Assembly (NCBI RefSeq): GCF_003383615.1
Contig: NZ_QNUL01000005.1
Location: 1 to 64,000 of the forward strand
DNA length: 64,000 nucleotides
Direction: 5' to 3'
Origin: Dyadobacter luteus
Lineage (GTDB): Bacteria > Bacteroidota > Bacteroidia > Cytophagales > Spirosomataceae
Under the pieces are notes generated by a model. That model was not told the origin of the DNA. It was given only the letters and a program-made list of their open reading frames with translations, and did no database searches. Position numbers and translations under genes: made by a program. This document shows positions 52,458-62,261 of the stretch, piece after piece (within the stretch, counting starts at the first letter, position 1; each line of letters opens with the position of its first letter).

Positions 52458-53585
52458 TCAGGCACGGGGAAATTCTGTGATAACTGTAGTGCCGATATTA
52501 ACTTTGCTGCTCACCGAAATCCGGCCATTGTTCGCTTCTACGTATTCCTTGCAGAGCAATAAGCCCAAGCCAATTCCCTTTTCACCATGCGTGCCGTAGG
52601 TATTCCTTTGCAGGAATGTGAATAGCGATTGCTGGTTTTCTTCACTGATTCCGATGCCGTTATCAGCAATGCTGATTTGAATAAACGCATCCTTGTCAAC
52701 AACGGAAATAGAGATACAGCCTTTTGCAGGGGTATATTTTATGGCGTTGGTTACCAGATTTCGAATTACCATATTAAACTGATCGCGGTTGGCTTTTATC
52801 TGAAGTTTATCAGGAATGTTGTACTGAATGGCTATGTTTTTGGCCATGGCCTGTTGCTCGATAAAGCCTTTGTTTTTTTCCAGGGTATCAAGAACGAGTA
52901 AAACATCGCGGCTCACAGTCTCGGTTTTATGAAAAGAATTGGTGGCCCACAGTAGCAGATTGTCGGTCACGTCAGCTACATCAGAGAGCTGTTTCAATAA
53001 ACCTTCACGTACTTTCGCCTTCTGCTCTTTGTCCAGCTCGTCATCCAGAAGGGCAGTTGTAAGTCCCTTCAGCGAGGCAATAGGCGCATTCATATCATGA
53101 GAAATAATCGCAAGGATTTTGTCCTTAAGCTGATTGGAGGCTGAAAGCTGATTGTTTATCTTTTTAAGTTCGGCAGCTGACTGTTTTTTTTCAGGGTTCG
53201 ATTGATCATGGACAACCCGTCCGTTTGTCTTTCTATTGAGAAGGGGTACAGACTGGGATTGCGTTGCGAAAGTAATCAGGAACAAAGCGCGATTTTTGGC
53301 ATCTGTTGTTCTGTTGATAGTCCATTCCGGTGATTTCTGTACTGTAGTTTCCGGACTACCACCCATTTCTTCCAGCATTTTCAGCAGTTGCTTATGCTGA
53401 TTGGGAGTTAGAAATTGTAACCAACCATAATCAGTGACTTGCGCAACGTTAAGGCCGGATAGTGTGAGAAATACTGAATTTGAATAAATGTGTTTATAGT
53501 TGTGATCAATCAGAAGAATAGCTACCGGTAAATTCTCCACCATGATGTGAAACAGGTCGTCGTCAATTCGGGTCAACATTTCCAT
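52458..53585 (-). CDS. PAS-domain sensor histidine kinase
   Basis: A 375-residue soluble kinase. PAS domain near residues 10-110 (NLPVAILLIDHNYKHIYSNS), HisKA with AIISHDMNAPIASLK and the phosphorylated histidine, and HATPase with RNLVTNAIKYTPAKG, ISIADNGIGISEEN and GIGLGLLLCKEYV. No receiver domain and no response-regulator gene adjoin it, so its partner is elsewhere. An ATG at 53579 is equally possible. Confidence 0.92.
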   Translation of the reverse strand: MEMLTRIDDDLFHIMVENLPVAILLIDHNYKHIYSNSVFLTLSGLNVAQVTDYGWLQFLTPNQHKQLLKMLEEMGGSPETTVQKSPEWTINRTTDAKNRALFLITFATQSQSVPLLNRKTNGRVVHDQSNPEKKQSAAELKKINNQLSASNQLKDKILAIISHDMNAPIASLKGLTTALLDDELDKEQKAKVREGLLKQLSDVADVTDNLLLWATNSFHKTETVSRDVLLVLDTLEKNKGFIEQQAMAKNIAIQYNIPDKLQIKANRDQFNMVIRNLVTNAIKYTPAKGCISISVVDKDAFIQISIADNGIGISEENQQSLFTFLQRNTYGTHGEKGIGLGLLLCKEYVEANNGRISVSSKVNIGTTVITEFPRA

Positions 53586-53825
53586 TCCTGTAGTTTTTAT
53601 TGGGCATTAAATACCCGTAAGGAAGATTTTCATACTGTCTGAATATGTTATATCCGTTGAGTTATCTGTATTGCACTTAGGTTTTCTACAAATTAGTATG
53701 TCAATCCAGTGCAAATTTGTAAAATTATTTTTACTTAATGTAGATTTTAGTTTATAAAACAGGGTTATTTATATCTTAAATTATTTTCAATACTATCTCA
53801 TATTTATAAAATAAATACCATAAAT
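53586..53825. other. AT-rich gene-free spacer
   Basis: This stretch between the PAS kinase and the receptor gene is AT-rich. No coding frame, repeat or convincing promoter box was found. The terminator at 53826-53865 follows. Confidence 0.5.
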
Positions 53826-53865
53826 ACAAATATCCTGCCAGAGTATTTTCTGACAGGATATTTGT
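53826..53865 (-). terminator. Terminator of the BtuB-like receptor gene
   Basis: ACAAATATCCTG pairs with CAGGATATTTGT, with an inner CAGA/TCTG stem. On the minus strand it is 27 bases past the stop codon at 53893. The T-tract is moderate. Confidence 0.7.
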
Positions 53866-53892
53866 GAGGTTTATTCGAAATGTAGCTTCAAA

Positions 53893-55827
53893 TCATTTCA
53901 TCAGACTGTACCGGATTCCTCCCATTATCCATCTGCCGGGCATCATCGCACCCAGCAAATCGCTATACTTTTTATCAAATGCATTATCCGCCTGAATAAA
54001 AATATGAAGTGTGTTTTTCAGTACTCCGTATTCGGCTTTTGCGTTCAGGATGAAGTACTCGGAGGAAATCTGAGTATTCAGCGCAGTCGCTTCCTGCTTT
54101 GCTCTCGTTTTATAAAGTCCGTTGATGCTTAAGTTAAGATTGCCATACTGATACAGGACAGAAAAGTTAGTGAGCAGCTTTGCGTGGGAAGAGAGATAAA
54201 AGCTTGGAGTAGCACTTCCACTCTTGCTGTTGAGTTGGGTTAATCCGGCAGTGATCCACAATTTCTGGTTGTCTGACAATGCTTTGCTATACTGCACATC
54301 AAACTCAAATCCAGTGACATTCACCTCGGCTACATTGCCGGCCAATGCATAAGTGCCGGTAGCTACAAGGTTATCTTTTCTGGGCATATTGGCATACGGC
54401 GTACTGGTATAGTCGATCAGGTTTTTTTGGCGACGTTGAAAGAAAGTCCCTGATAATTTCAAATCCGTCAAAAGTAAATCGGCACCCGCTTCGTAACTCA
54501 ACGATCTTTCTGCTTTCAAATCAGGATTTCCGATACGGTTTCCGCTTGTTACCACAGGCTTATTGTAATTGTTGAAACGTTCTGTAAAATCTGCATCACG
54601 GATGGTTTTACCAGCACTTCCTCTGAGTTGAAGAATATCCTTTTTGTAAGAAATACTGACTTGCGGTACCACTTCCGTGCCAATTCCATCACGCCAGTCG
54701 AATCGGATAGCTGGACTTAACGTCACGTATTTTCCCAGGTGCTGAGACAGTGTAAGAAAAGGGGCGAGTTGATGAATGGAATGTTCACCGCGGTCATTGG
54801 AAGATATACTTCTGTTCTGATAGTTGATGCCGGCAACAAGTTCTGTTTGAGGAGAAAATGCCTGTTGCCACATTGCCAGGCCCTGCCATAATCCTGATTT
54901 GCTCACATTACCGATGGAAACAGAATTGAAGGCGTACTGATCATTCACATGTTTATATCCTCCATCGAACGAAAATGCAGATTTCCCTTTTCTGTAACCC
55001 ACTTTAAGGTGATTCCAGGAGGTCTTGACCTTTTCCTGAGCCGTATCGGCAACAGAGGTTGTATAGAAGTTTTGCGCTGCAAAGTCGCGGTGATCAAATG
55101 AACTCCTTACAGTAATATTCCAGGCGTCTGAAATGGCATAATTGGCAGCAACAGAGGCGGTATTATTATGAAAATATCCTTTTGTTCCTCTCTGCTGTAC
55201 TCCATCCGCGTTATTAGACAATATTCCAGCTGAAAATGCCAGTTTGTCCTTTTGGGTAAAAACCCCGGCATTCGCATTGATCATTCCATTTTGACCTGCC
55301 GAAACACCAGCATTTACCGAAGTACGGGATATAGGCTCCTCTCCACGAAGCTTCGCAGCGAATGTTTTGGTGATTACATGAATAACTCCGCCTACCGCTT
55401 CTGACCCGTAGATGGCTGATGAAGCGCCTTTTAACACTTCAATACGCTCGATTTCGGAGGGAACAATGGGAATGTAACTGCTGAAATGCCCGGTATTAGG
55501 ATCGTTGAGGCGGAGACCATCCACAACGACCAGCACCTGCTGGAATGTACCTCCCCGTAATACGATGTCACTCTGGGAACCCATAGGTCCGCGAGCTTGT
55601 ATCTCCACGCCAGGTACGTACCGGAGCAGGTCATCTATGCTGTTTACAGGAAGATTTTTGAAATAATCACCTTTAATCACGGCAATGTTACGCCCTGTTT
55701 CAGATGCTCTTTTTTCGACTATGGAAGAGGTTACAGTAACCGGATCCAGCGAAATGTCCTGCGAAAAGGAATATTGGTTGGTAAGAAGCAAAAGTAAAAA
55801 TGCAGACTTAAGTAAATTGTTTTTCAT
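53893..55827 (-). CDS. BtuB-like TonB-dependent receptor
   Basis: A 644-residue outer-membrane receptor that imports small ligands such as cobalamin or siderophores. Signal peptide ends near NQYSFSQ; a TonB-box-like DPVTVTSS follows; the plug has DLLRYVPGVEIQARG, VVVDGLRLNDPNTG and IEVLKGASSAIYGSEAVGG. A barrel with a terminal aromatic end (RYSLMK) follows. There is no N-terminal carboxypeptidase-like domain, in contrast to SusC. Ligand is not set. It is divergent from a MocR regulator gene, with a repeat-containing spacer. Confidence 0.93.
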   Translation of the reverse strand: MKNNLLKSAFLLLLLTNQYSFSQDISLDPVTVTSSIVEKRASETGRNIAVIKGDYFKNLPVNSIDDLLRYVPGVEIQARGPMGSQSDIVLRGGTFQQVLVVVDGLRLNDPNTGHFSSYIPIVPSEIERIEVLKGASSAIYGSEAVGGVIHVITKTFAAKLRGEEPISRTSVNAGVSAGQNGMINANAGVFTQKDKLAFSAGILSNNADGVQQRGTKGYFHNNTASVAANYAISDAWNITVRSSFDHRDFAAQNFYTTSVADTAQEKVKTSWNHLKVGYRKGKSAFSFDGGYKHVNDQYAFNSVSIGNVSKSGLWQGLAMWQQAFSPQTELVAGINYQNRSISSNDRGEHSIHQLAPFLTLSQHLGKYVTLSPAIRFDWRDGIGTEVVPQVSISYKKDILQLRGSAGKTIRDADFTERFNNYNKPVVTSGNRIGNPDLKAERSLSYEAGADLLLTDLKLSGTFFQRRQKNLIDYTSTPYANMPRKDNLVATGTYALAGNVAEVNVTGFEFDVQYSKALSDNQKLWITAGLTQLNSKSGSATPSFYLSSHAKLLTNFSVLYQYGNLNLSINGLYKTRAKQEATALNTQISSEYFILNAKAEYGVLKNTLHIFIQADNAFDKKYSDLLGAMMPGRWIMGGIRYSLMK

Positions 55828-55941
55828 TAGAACTATTTCAAATTTTTGTCAAATACGCATAGCTATCGGACACTACCCGACAGCTATCAGCTACAAAACT
55901 ATTATCTTGCCGGACTGTTAATGTGATCCGGTTTTGATATA

Positions 55942-57429
55942 ATGAGTAGTCCGGTTGAAATACCTTTTAAAAGTCTGATTCAGATTGAACGCCAGTCAGA
56001 CACTCCTGTGTACCTGCAAATTGCCCGTACAATGATAGGCGCCATCCAAAGAGGCGTTCTGGCGCCTGGTGTGAAACTGCCGGGTACAAGAATGCTTTCA
56101 GAAATTTTGGATGTGCACAGAAAAACCATTGTAGCAGCTTATAATGAGATAGATGCACAAGGATGGATTGAAACGCTCCCTAACAAGGGCACATTTGTCA
56201 CTTCCCGCTCTCTGATTATTCCGAATGAAAATCTGACTGCATCGCGGACAGGAAATTATGCCAGACAAACAGGATTTTCATTCCGGAAAAGTATGTTGCT
56301 CGACAGGCCGGTTGCAGTTTCAAAAACAGATCTGGAATTTACAGACGGCCTGCCGGATGTACGTATTGCTCCTTTGGATAAGTTATCAAAAGCCTACTCA
56401 AGTGTACTCAGAAGAAAAAATAACAATAAATATCTGGGCTATTCCTATGTGGAAGGCAATGCGTTTTTCAGACAGGAACTTACCGCTTACCTCAACAATA
56501 CCAGGGGATTGCATGTAGGAAAGGAAAACGTAATGACCACCCGTGGTATTCAGATGGGGATTTACCTCGCTTCTAATCTCCTTCTGGACGCTGGTGATAC
56601 CGTTGTGGTAGGAAATCTGAGCTATTATGTGGCCAATATGATTTTTCAGCAGGCAGGTGCTCATATCGTGTCTGTACCTGTTGACGAATTCGGGATATCA
56701 GTGGAAGCAGTAAGAAAACTTTGTGAAACCCGAAAGATCAGGATGCTGTACCTGACTCCGCATCATCATTATCCGACCACTGTAACTTTAAGTGCGGAGC
56801 GAAGAATAGCATTGCTGAATTTGTCAGTAGAATATGGTTTTGTAATTCTGGAAGATGATCATGACTACGACTTTCACTTTGACAGCAGTCCTTTTTTGCC
56901 ATTGGCTAGTGCGGATGCATCAGGTATGGTGGTTTACATTGGTTCATTTTGTAAAGCATTGGCTCCGGGGCTACGTTCAGGCTATATTGTTGCTCCTGAG
57001 AATTTCATCTCTGAACTGGCCAAGCTCCGGCGCGTGGTAGACAGGCAAGGCGATCTGATGATGGAACAGGCTATGGGCGAATTACTTCATGAGGGTGAAA
57101 TTCAGCGACACCTCAAAAAGGCACAAAAAGTGTATCATCAGAGACGGGATCAGTTTTGTGATTTATTACAAAAGGAGTTTTCTGATTATCTGAATTTCGG
57201 TACACCACCTGGTGGTCTGGCAGTGTGGACAGAATGGAGAAACGACATCAATCTGCTACGTGTAAGTAAAGAGTGCCTGCGTTACGATCTTCATTTACCA
57301 CAAACATTACTTTTTCAAACAGAGCGGCTGAGCGGAATGAGGCTGGGTTTCGGGAATCTGAATGAAGAGGAGATCGAGAGAGCAATGGGAATTCTGGCTG
57401 AATCGGTGCGTGTGATCAGTTCCACATGA
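55942..57429 (+). CDS. MocR family GntR/aminotransferase regulator
   Basis: A 495-residue chimera: an N-terminal winged-helix GntR domain (GVKLPGTRMLSEILDVHRKTIVAAYNEIDAQGW, about 45-80) fused to a type I PLP aminotransferase fold. The lysine that binds PLP lies in GSFCKALAPGLRSGY. MocR proteins sense PLP or amino-acid-derived ligands and regulate nearby genes; PdxR and GabR are known members. The divergent BtuB-like receptor is the most obvious candidate target, but this is inference; no pdx genes adjoin. Confidence 0.93.
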   Translation: MSSPVEIPFKSLIQIERQSDTPVYLQIARTMIGAIQRGVLAPGVKLPGTRMLSEILDVHRKTIVAAYNEIDAQGWIETLPNKGTFVTSRSLIIPNENLTASRTGNYARQTGFSFRKSMLLDRPVAVSKTDLEFTDGLPDVRIAPLDKLSKAYSSVLRRKNNNKYLGYSYVEGNAFFRQELTAYLNNTRGLHVGKENVMTTRGIQMGIYLASNLLLDAGDTVVVGNLSYYVANMIFQQAGAHIVSVPVDEFGISVEAVRKLCETRKIRMLYLTPHHHYPTTVTLSAERRIALLNLSVEYGFVILEDDHDYDFHFDSSPFLPLASADASGMVVYIGSFCKALAPGLRSGYIVAPENFISELAKLRRVVDRQGDLMMEQAMGELLHEGEIQRHLKKAQKVYHQRRDQFCDLLQKEFSDYLNFGTPPGGLAVWTEWRNDINLLRVSKECLRYDLHLPQTLLFQTERLSGMRLGFGNLNEEEIERAMGILAESVRVISST

Positions 57430-57549
57430 ATTCCCCTATGTATGCTACTTTTATTCCTATTAAGAATATTATATTCTTTCGGAAAATTAGGGATTAATAT
57501 AAACTTTAGAAATTGCAGACTTTATAGACCTCATCCAAATACATTCCCT

Positions 57550-58164
57550 TTGAAATCACAGATAATAAGAAAGTCGCTTTTTATCAGTATTGTTCTGTTT
57601 CAGGTTGTTCTAAAATCTTTTGCTCAGAAAGAAACTAGTAATCAAGTCAGCAACAAACAAAAATTTGGTGTAGAATTCAAATCTTATGGATTGGGTGTTG
57701 GCGGTACCAAACAAGGGCGTGGGCGAGAAGGTTTTAACATTTTCTATTCCTGGAAAATGCTCGGGAATAATAAACATCAGCTATATATCTCTCCGCAAAT
57801 TGGCTACATAGCAGATCCGGGAATACAGACACGTGTATTGCATACAGTATCTGTTGATTATAACCTTAATCTGTCCAAAAGGTTCGAATTAGGTGCATTT
57901 GTCGGGTTAAGTCATGTTATAACCAGATTGGCTTTTGACCGATACGACTACAACGACAATGGAGATTTTGTCAATGAAGGTAAATTTCGGGGACAGCTAT
58001 CGCCCTCGTATGGAGGGAGAGTTGGTTGGAAGCTGATCAAAAGAGATCATTTTTCAATAAGCCCTTACGTTAGTTTGTCATTCATTAAGTTAGACAGAAG
58101 CTATGATGGAAGTATTTTAGGTTTTAAGAGATCTAGCGCTGTTGGCCTTACATTCAATTTTTAA
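57550..58164 (+). CDS. Exported beta-rich (outer-membrane) protein
   Basis: About 204 residues: a signal peptide (KSQIIRKSLFISIVLFQVVLKSFAQ region) then a beta-rich chain with YISPQIGYIADPG, LGAFVGLSHVI and SPYVSLSFIKLD, ending in F, as in small outer-membrane barrels. An ATG at 57442 in the same frame would add 36 residues of non-signal-like sequence, so the TTG at 57550 is preferred but not proven. It lies between the MocR gene and a serine hydrolase gene four bases away, in one probable operon with the latter. Confidence 0.65.
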   Translation: MKSQIIRKSLFISIVLFQVVLKSFAQKETSNQVSNKQKFGVEFKSYGLGVGGTKQGRGREGFNIFYSWKMLGNNKHQLYISPQIGYIADPGIQTRVLHTVSVDYNLNLSKRFELGAFVGLSHVITRLAFDRYDYNDNGDFVNEGKFRGQLSPSYGGRVGWKLIKRDHFSISPYVSLSFIKLDRSYDGSILGFKRSSAVGLTFNF

Positions 58165-58168
58165 TCTG

Positions 58169-59278
58169 ATGAGAGCTGTAGCATTTATTCTTTTTTTTGG
58201 CCTGATCTCGTGTCAGGAGACGGCGAAAGTTATTACCCCAACGACACTCACCAATAATCCTCTTCAATCTGAAATGGATTCGGCAGTGCAAAAGGCGTTT
58301 GCAGACAATCTGGAAATGCTGGATTCTCCCGGAATTTCGATAGGAGTTCTCAAGGATGGAAAGACCAGTTACTATGGATATGGTGAAACCGCATTAGGAA
58401 GTGGGGTTGTGCCCAATGAAAATACCTATTTCGAAATAGGCTCAATTACCAAAACATTCTCGGCCATTGCCATTGCTGAAATGCTTTTGAAGGAACAAAA
58501 AGAGATTGAAACTCCTGTAAGAAGTTATTTGCCGAGTGAACTTCCCACACTTCAACGTGGAGGAGTGGAGATAACATTTAAGCATCTTTTGACTCACACT
58601 TCTGGTTTGCCAAGAATGCCCAATAATTTTTCACCAATTACAGCATATGAAGCGTATAGTAAAGCAAAGCTGTATCAATATTTGTACAATATTCAACTTG
58701 AATCAGTGCCATTTACGAAGTATAATTATTCTAATACCGGATTTGGTATTCTAGGTGATATTCTGGAAAGGCACTATAATTCCAGCTATAGTGATTTGAT
58801 GAGTAATCAATTATTTGGTCCGTTAAATCTGAAAGACACAAAAGTCGAGTTTGAAAAAACAGATTTGAATAGATGGGCTACAGGTTATAGTAAAGGAAGA
58901 AAAACTGACTATTGGAAAAATATGAATGCGATGAATGGGGCGGGTGTCATTAAGTCTACTGCAAAAGATTTGCTTTTGTATGCCAAAGTCAATTTGTCGC
59001 CTCCTGATAATATTTTGGGTAAAGCTATCAAACTAACACATCGCAAAGCTTTCGAAGATATTTATGGTGAACAAGCATTGGCTTGGGTTATGTCAGCGTC
59101 GCGCAAGAATTCGGATAAAAGGATTTTGTGGCACAATGGGGGGACAGGAGGTTTTAACAGCTGGCTTTATTTAAATGAAGAGAACAATTCGGCTTTGGTT
59201 ATTCTATTTAATTCGAGTATTGATAATGAACAAAGAGCAGAATTTATATTTTCATTGCTAAACATTATAAGAGAATAG
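58169..59278 (+). CDS. Serine beta-lactamase-like lipoprotein
   Basis: A 369-residue class C beta-lactamase/DD-peptidase-like serine hydrolase with a lipobox (FFGLISCQE, Cys15). The active-site series is complete: SITK at 92-95, YSN at 187-189, and HNGG near residue 320. Members may cleave peptides, esters or beta-lactams; resistance cannot be inferred. ATG at 58169 is chosen because an upstream TTG lies inside the preceding gene. Spacing of four bases suggests translational coupling with that gene. Confidence 0.9.
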   Translation: MRAVAFILFFGLISCQETAKVITPTTLTNNPLQSEMDSAVQKAFADNLEMLDSPGISIGVLKDGKTSYYGYGETALGSGVVPNENTYFEIGSITKTFSAIAIAEMLLKEQKEIETPVRSYLPSELPTLQRGGVEITFKHLLTHTSGLPRMPNNFSPITAYEAYSKAKLYQYLYNIQLESVPFTKYNYSNTGFGILGDILERHYNSSYSDLMSNQLFGPLNLKDTKVEFEKTDLNRWATGYSKGRKTDYWKNMNAMNGAGVIKSTAKDLLLYAKVNLSPPDNILGKAIKLTHRKAFEDIYGEQALAWVMSASRKNSDKRILWHNGGTGGFNSWLYLNEENNSALVILFNSSIDNEQRAEFIFSLLNIIRE

Positions 59279-59400
59279 CCATCATCTCCTGATAACTTTC
59301 AATCATAAATATTTAAAGATAAAATAAGTGTAAATGAAGTTTTGCGGCGCTTTGTTATTAATTTGGAAGGGAAATGATAACCTAACCGCTAAGTTGTCCA

Positions 59401-60738
59401 ATGAAAAAACGACATTTCCTCAAATTATCTTCTGCATTAATGACTGCACCTTTATTCACCCCGCTTACTGGTTGGGCATCCGGCGATAAACTGAAAAACT
59501 GGGCCGGAAATCTTACTTATAGTTCTGATAAACTGGATGAGGCAAAATCTATCTCTGAGGTTCAGCAACTAGTAAAAAAGTATTCTAAAATGAAGGTGCT
59601 TGGTACGCGGCACTGCTTTAATACCATAGCCGACACGCCGGATCAGTTCATTACGCTGGTGGGGATGAGAGATGATGTCGTGATTGATGAAGCAGCAAAA
59701 ACGGTGACAGTAAATTCGGGAATTAAGTATGGTCAGATCAGCCCTTATTTGCACCAAAAGGGATTTGCACTGCATAACCTCGCATCCCTGCCGCATATAT
59801 CCATTGCGGGGGCATGTGCAACAGCTACGCATGGTTCGGGTGAGAAAAGCGGGAATCTGTCTACGGCTGTCGCAGGATTCGAAATGGTGACGGCAGCGGG
59901 GGATATTGTCAAACTTTCACGTAAGGATGGTGAAAAATTCAGGGCAGCGGTGGTGAACCTTGGTGCGTTGGGGGTAGTTACTAAAATGACGCTGGATATT
60001 CAGCCAACGTTTTTGATGAAGCAATATGTATATGAAAACCTGCCACTTTCGCAATTGAAGGAGCATTTCGATGAGATAGAAGCAAGTGGTTATAGCGTGA
60101 GTTTGTTTACCAACTGGCAAAGCCAGGATATAACGGAGGTCTGGATTAAGAGGCGGGCAGATGATACAAGGGTAGCAGAAAAGGAATGGTTTGGAGCTAA
60201 ACTTGCAACCAAAAATCTGCACCCGATCCCGGAACTTTCGGCTGAGAACTGTACGGAGCAAATGGGCGTGGCTGGTCCGTGGTATGAACGGATGCCGCAT
60301 TTTAAAATGGGTTTCACGCCAAGTAGTGGGGTTGAGCTGCAATCGGAATACTATGTGCCGAGAAAAAATGCCGTGGATGCTATTATGGCCATTTCTAAAT
60401 TGGGCAGTCAAATAGGCCCTCATTTATTCACTTCAGAGGTAAGAACTATTGCCGCGGACGATCTGTGGATGAGTCCATGTTACAAACAGGATTCCGTGAC
60501 GATCCATTTTACCTGGAAACAGGACTGGCCTGCCGTAAGCAAGTTGTTACCTGTAATCGAAAGAGAACTGGCTCCGTTCCATGCGAAACCGCATTGGGGG
60601 AAGTTATTTACAATAGCGCCGTCGCGTCTAAAAACGCTCTTCCCAAAACTGGAGGAGTTTAGAAAAGTGGCAGCGGATTACGATCCGAAGGGTAAATTCA
60701 GAAATGAGTTTTTGAATAGGAATATATTTGGCGGGTGA
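59401..60738 (+). CDS. FAD-dependent alditol/xylitol oxidase-like protein
   Basis: A 445-residue flavoprotein of the FAD-linked D-arabinono-1,4-lactone oxidase/alditol oxidase group. GTRHCFNTIAD contains the histidine that covalently binds FAD in related enzymes, and ISIAGACATATHGSGEKSG is the second FAD-binding block. The C-terminal ALO domain ends with YDPKGKFRNEFLNRN. These enzymes oxidise polyols with oxygen, giving H2O2. The N-terminus MKKRHFLKLSSALM resembles a weak Tat signal (KR in place of RR), suggesting export; that is uncertain. Confidence 0.88.
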   Translation: MKKRHFLKLSSALMTAPLFTPLTGWASGDKLKNWAGNLTYSSDKLDEAKSISEVQQLVKKYSKMKVLGTRHCFNTIADTPDQFITLVGMRDDVVIDEAAKTVTVNSGIKYGQISPYLHQKGFALHNLASLPHISIAGACATATHGSGEKSGNLSTAVAGFEMVTAAGDIVKLSRKDGEKFRAAVVNLGALGVVTKMTLDIQPTFLMKQYVYENLPLSQLKEHFDEIEASGYSVSLFTNWQSQDITEVWIKRRADDTRVAEKEWFGAKLATKNLHPIPELSAENCTEQMGVAGPWYERMPHFKMGFTPSSGVELQSEYYVPRKNAVDAIMAISKLGSQIGPHLFTSEVRTIAADDLWMSPCYKQDSVTIHFTWKQDWPAVSKLLPVIERELAPFHAKPHWGKLFTIAPSRLKTLFPKLEEFRKVAADYDPKGKFRNEFLNRNIFGG

Positions 60739-60751
60739 CTAGGCTCGCGCC

Positions 60752-60837
60752 AAACCTGTAGGGTTTGAATATGAATAGCCAGGGGTGAAACCCCTGGTTA
60801 AAATGACGGTTTAATGAATCCCAACCCTGTAAGGGTT
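60752..60837. repeat. Cluster of three small palindromes
   Basis: AAACCTGTAGGGTTT (60752-60766), CCAGGGGTGAAACCCCTGG (60779-60797) and AACCCTGTAAGGGTT (60823-60837) are separate dyads in one spacer between convergent genes. They resemble REP-like palindromic elements known from Bacteroidota spacers and could also act as terminators. Confidence 0.75.
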
Positions 60838-60855
60838 GAACGAACATGAGAATTT

Positions 60856-61314
60856 CTAATCCGTCCAAAGCGCCTTCAGCATACACACACTGCGTTCTTC
60901 CTGCGCATACTGGCCGTAGTTGGTCGTAATTGTATAGCCGCATTTCTGATACAGTTCAATGGCCTCAGGCTGGCCCTTACCTGTTTCCAGTGCAGAGTAA
61001 GTGTACTTCAGTTCTATAGCCCAGGTTTCGAGCTCATATAATATACGTGAGGCAACTCCCTTACCACGTTGTTCGGGTACTACAAACATTCGCTTGATCT
61101 CAATGGTATCATCATTGAATTTTTTGAAACATCCGCAGCCTATTGGTTCGTCATTATCGTAAGCCAGAACCACCGTCGGCAAATCTACGATGCGGTTATA
61201 TTCGGCATAGTCTTCCTGTTTGGTACCATATATTTCACAGAGCGTAACATCGAGGAGTTGTATCAGTTTGATAAAATTGGGGTTGTCACTGTTGGTGCGT
61301 ACTATTTTTAGCAT
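60856..61314 (-). CDS. GNAT family N-acetyltransferase
   Basis: A 152-residue single-domain acetyltransferase. IEIKRMFVVPEQRGKGVASRILYELE is the strand beta4/helix 3 block with the acetyl-CoA binding QRGKGVA motif; the C-terminal YQKCGYTITTNYGQY is also typical. Substrate unknown. ATG at 61314 is preferred to an upstream GTG at 61341. A TACTTTTG box lies upstream on the minus strand. It is convergent with the oxidase gene. Confidence 0.88.
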   Translation of the reverse strand: MLKIVRTNSDNPNFIKLIQLLDVTLCEIYGTKQEDYAEYNRIVDLPTVVLAYDNDEPIGCGCFKKFNDDTIEIKRMFVVPEQRGKGVASRILYELETWAIELKYTYSALETGKGQPEAIELYQKCGYTITTNYGQYAQEERSVCMLKALWTD

Positions 61315-61385
61315 AAAATTGGTTGGTGGTATTGTCGGCACCTGCTTTATCTGATCAGTGTGCCATATTAATCATGTGGTTGCCA

Positions 61386-61393
61386 CAAAAGTA
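61386..61393 (-). promoter_or_regulatory. Candidate -7 box of the GNAT gene
   Basis: TACTTTTG on the minus strand, about 70 bases upstream of the start at 61314. Supporting -33 sequence is weak. Confidence 0.4.
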
Positions 61394-61582
61394 CAAAGTA
61401 AAATATATGCAATACAGGGATAATTATTACGATATTTATTGTTGCTTCATAAGGGAATTCTTAATCTGAATTCTGATGTAATATTTTGAGATGGTTCTGA
61501 TTATCGAATGTTGAAAAACAAGATTGCTGATGTCAGGTCGTTGAGATAGTGAGGTTTCCGATAGAAATACTAACATATAGTA

Positions 61583-62260
61583 ATGATGGCTACAAAAACA
61601 AAAGAGGTTAAGACACAACCCGTAGAGATCACGGCGGAGAAAATTACTGAGCTTTTCATGAGATTTTGTCTGGAAAATAACAGAAAACCGGAGTCGGTGT
61701 TTTTGTTTGCTCAGCACATTGGTATTACAGAAAAGGAATTTTATAATCATTTCGCATCTATAGACGCCATTGAAAAGGGTGTGTTCGTGAATTTTCACAA
61801 TCATGCTGTTCTGCTGATCAGTCAGAGCGATGAAATGGCGGTGGCAGGTTTTAAGGATAATTTGCTGGCGTATTACTATACTTATTTTGAACTCCTGACT
61901 GCAAACAGAAGTTACGTGGTGTTTGCTTTGAAAGAAGATAAAAACCGCCTGAATGGTATTCTTAAATTGAAGCAACTCAGGACGGTGTTTAAAACCTACA
62001 TTTCGGAAGAAAGTCAGGGTTATCTAAAAGCAAAAAGCGACAGGATTCGGAAAGTACAACAGGATGCGCTTGAAGAGGGTGCCTGGATACAGTTTCTGGT
62101 TACGCTGAAATTCTGGATTGATGATGAATCGCTGGGTTTTGAGAAAACGGATCTGTTTATAGAGAAGTCGATCAGAGCTACTTTTGATCTCATAGACACC
62201 ACACCGTTGGAAAGTGTGATAGATTTCGGTAAATTTTTGATTAAAGAAAAACTGAAGTAG
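61583..62260 (+). CDS. TetR-fold protein paired with a UbiB-type kinase
   Basis: A 225-residue protein with an N-terminal TetR-like helix-turn-helix (residues about 37-58, SVFLFAQHIGITEKEFYNHF) and a helical C-terminal ligand-type domain. It would be called a TetR regulator by similarity. Its gene ends one base before that of an ABC1/UbiB kinase, so both come from one transcript. Eukaryotic COQ9 is a TetR-fold lipid-binding protein acting with the UbiB-family COQ8, so a lipid-binding role is an alternative. Whether it binds DNA is not shown. Confidence 0.82.
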   Translation: MMATKTKEVKTQPVEITAEKITELFMRFCLENNRKPESVFLFAQHIGITEKEFYNHFASIDAIEKGVFVNFHNHAVLLISQSDEMAVAGFKDNLLAYYYTYFELLTANRSYVVFALKEDKNRLNGILKLKQLRTVFKTYISEESQGYLKAKSDRIRKVQQDALEEGAWIQFLVTLKFWIDDESLGFEKTDLFIEKSIRATFDLIDTTPLESVIDFGKFLIKEKLK

Positions 62261-62261
62261 G

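Noticed and set aside
55828..55941. Cobalamin riboswitch for the BtuB-like receptor
   Set aside because: The spacer is far too short for the roughly 200-base element and shows no B12-box; the same holds for the binding-protein gene at 33718.
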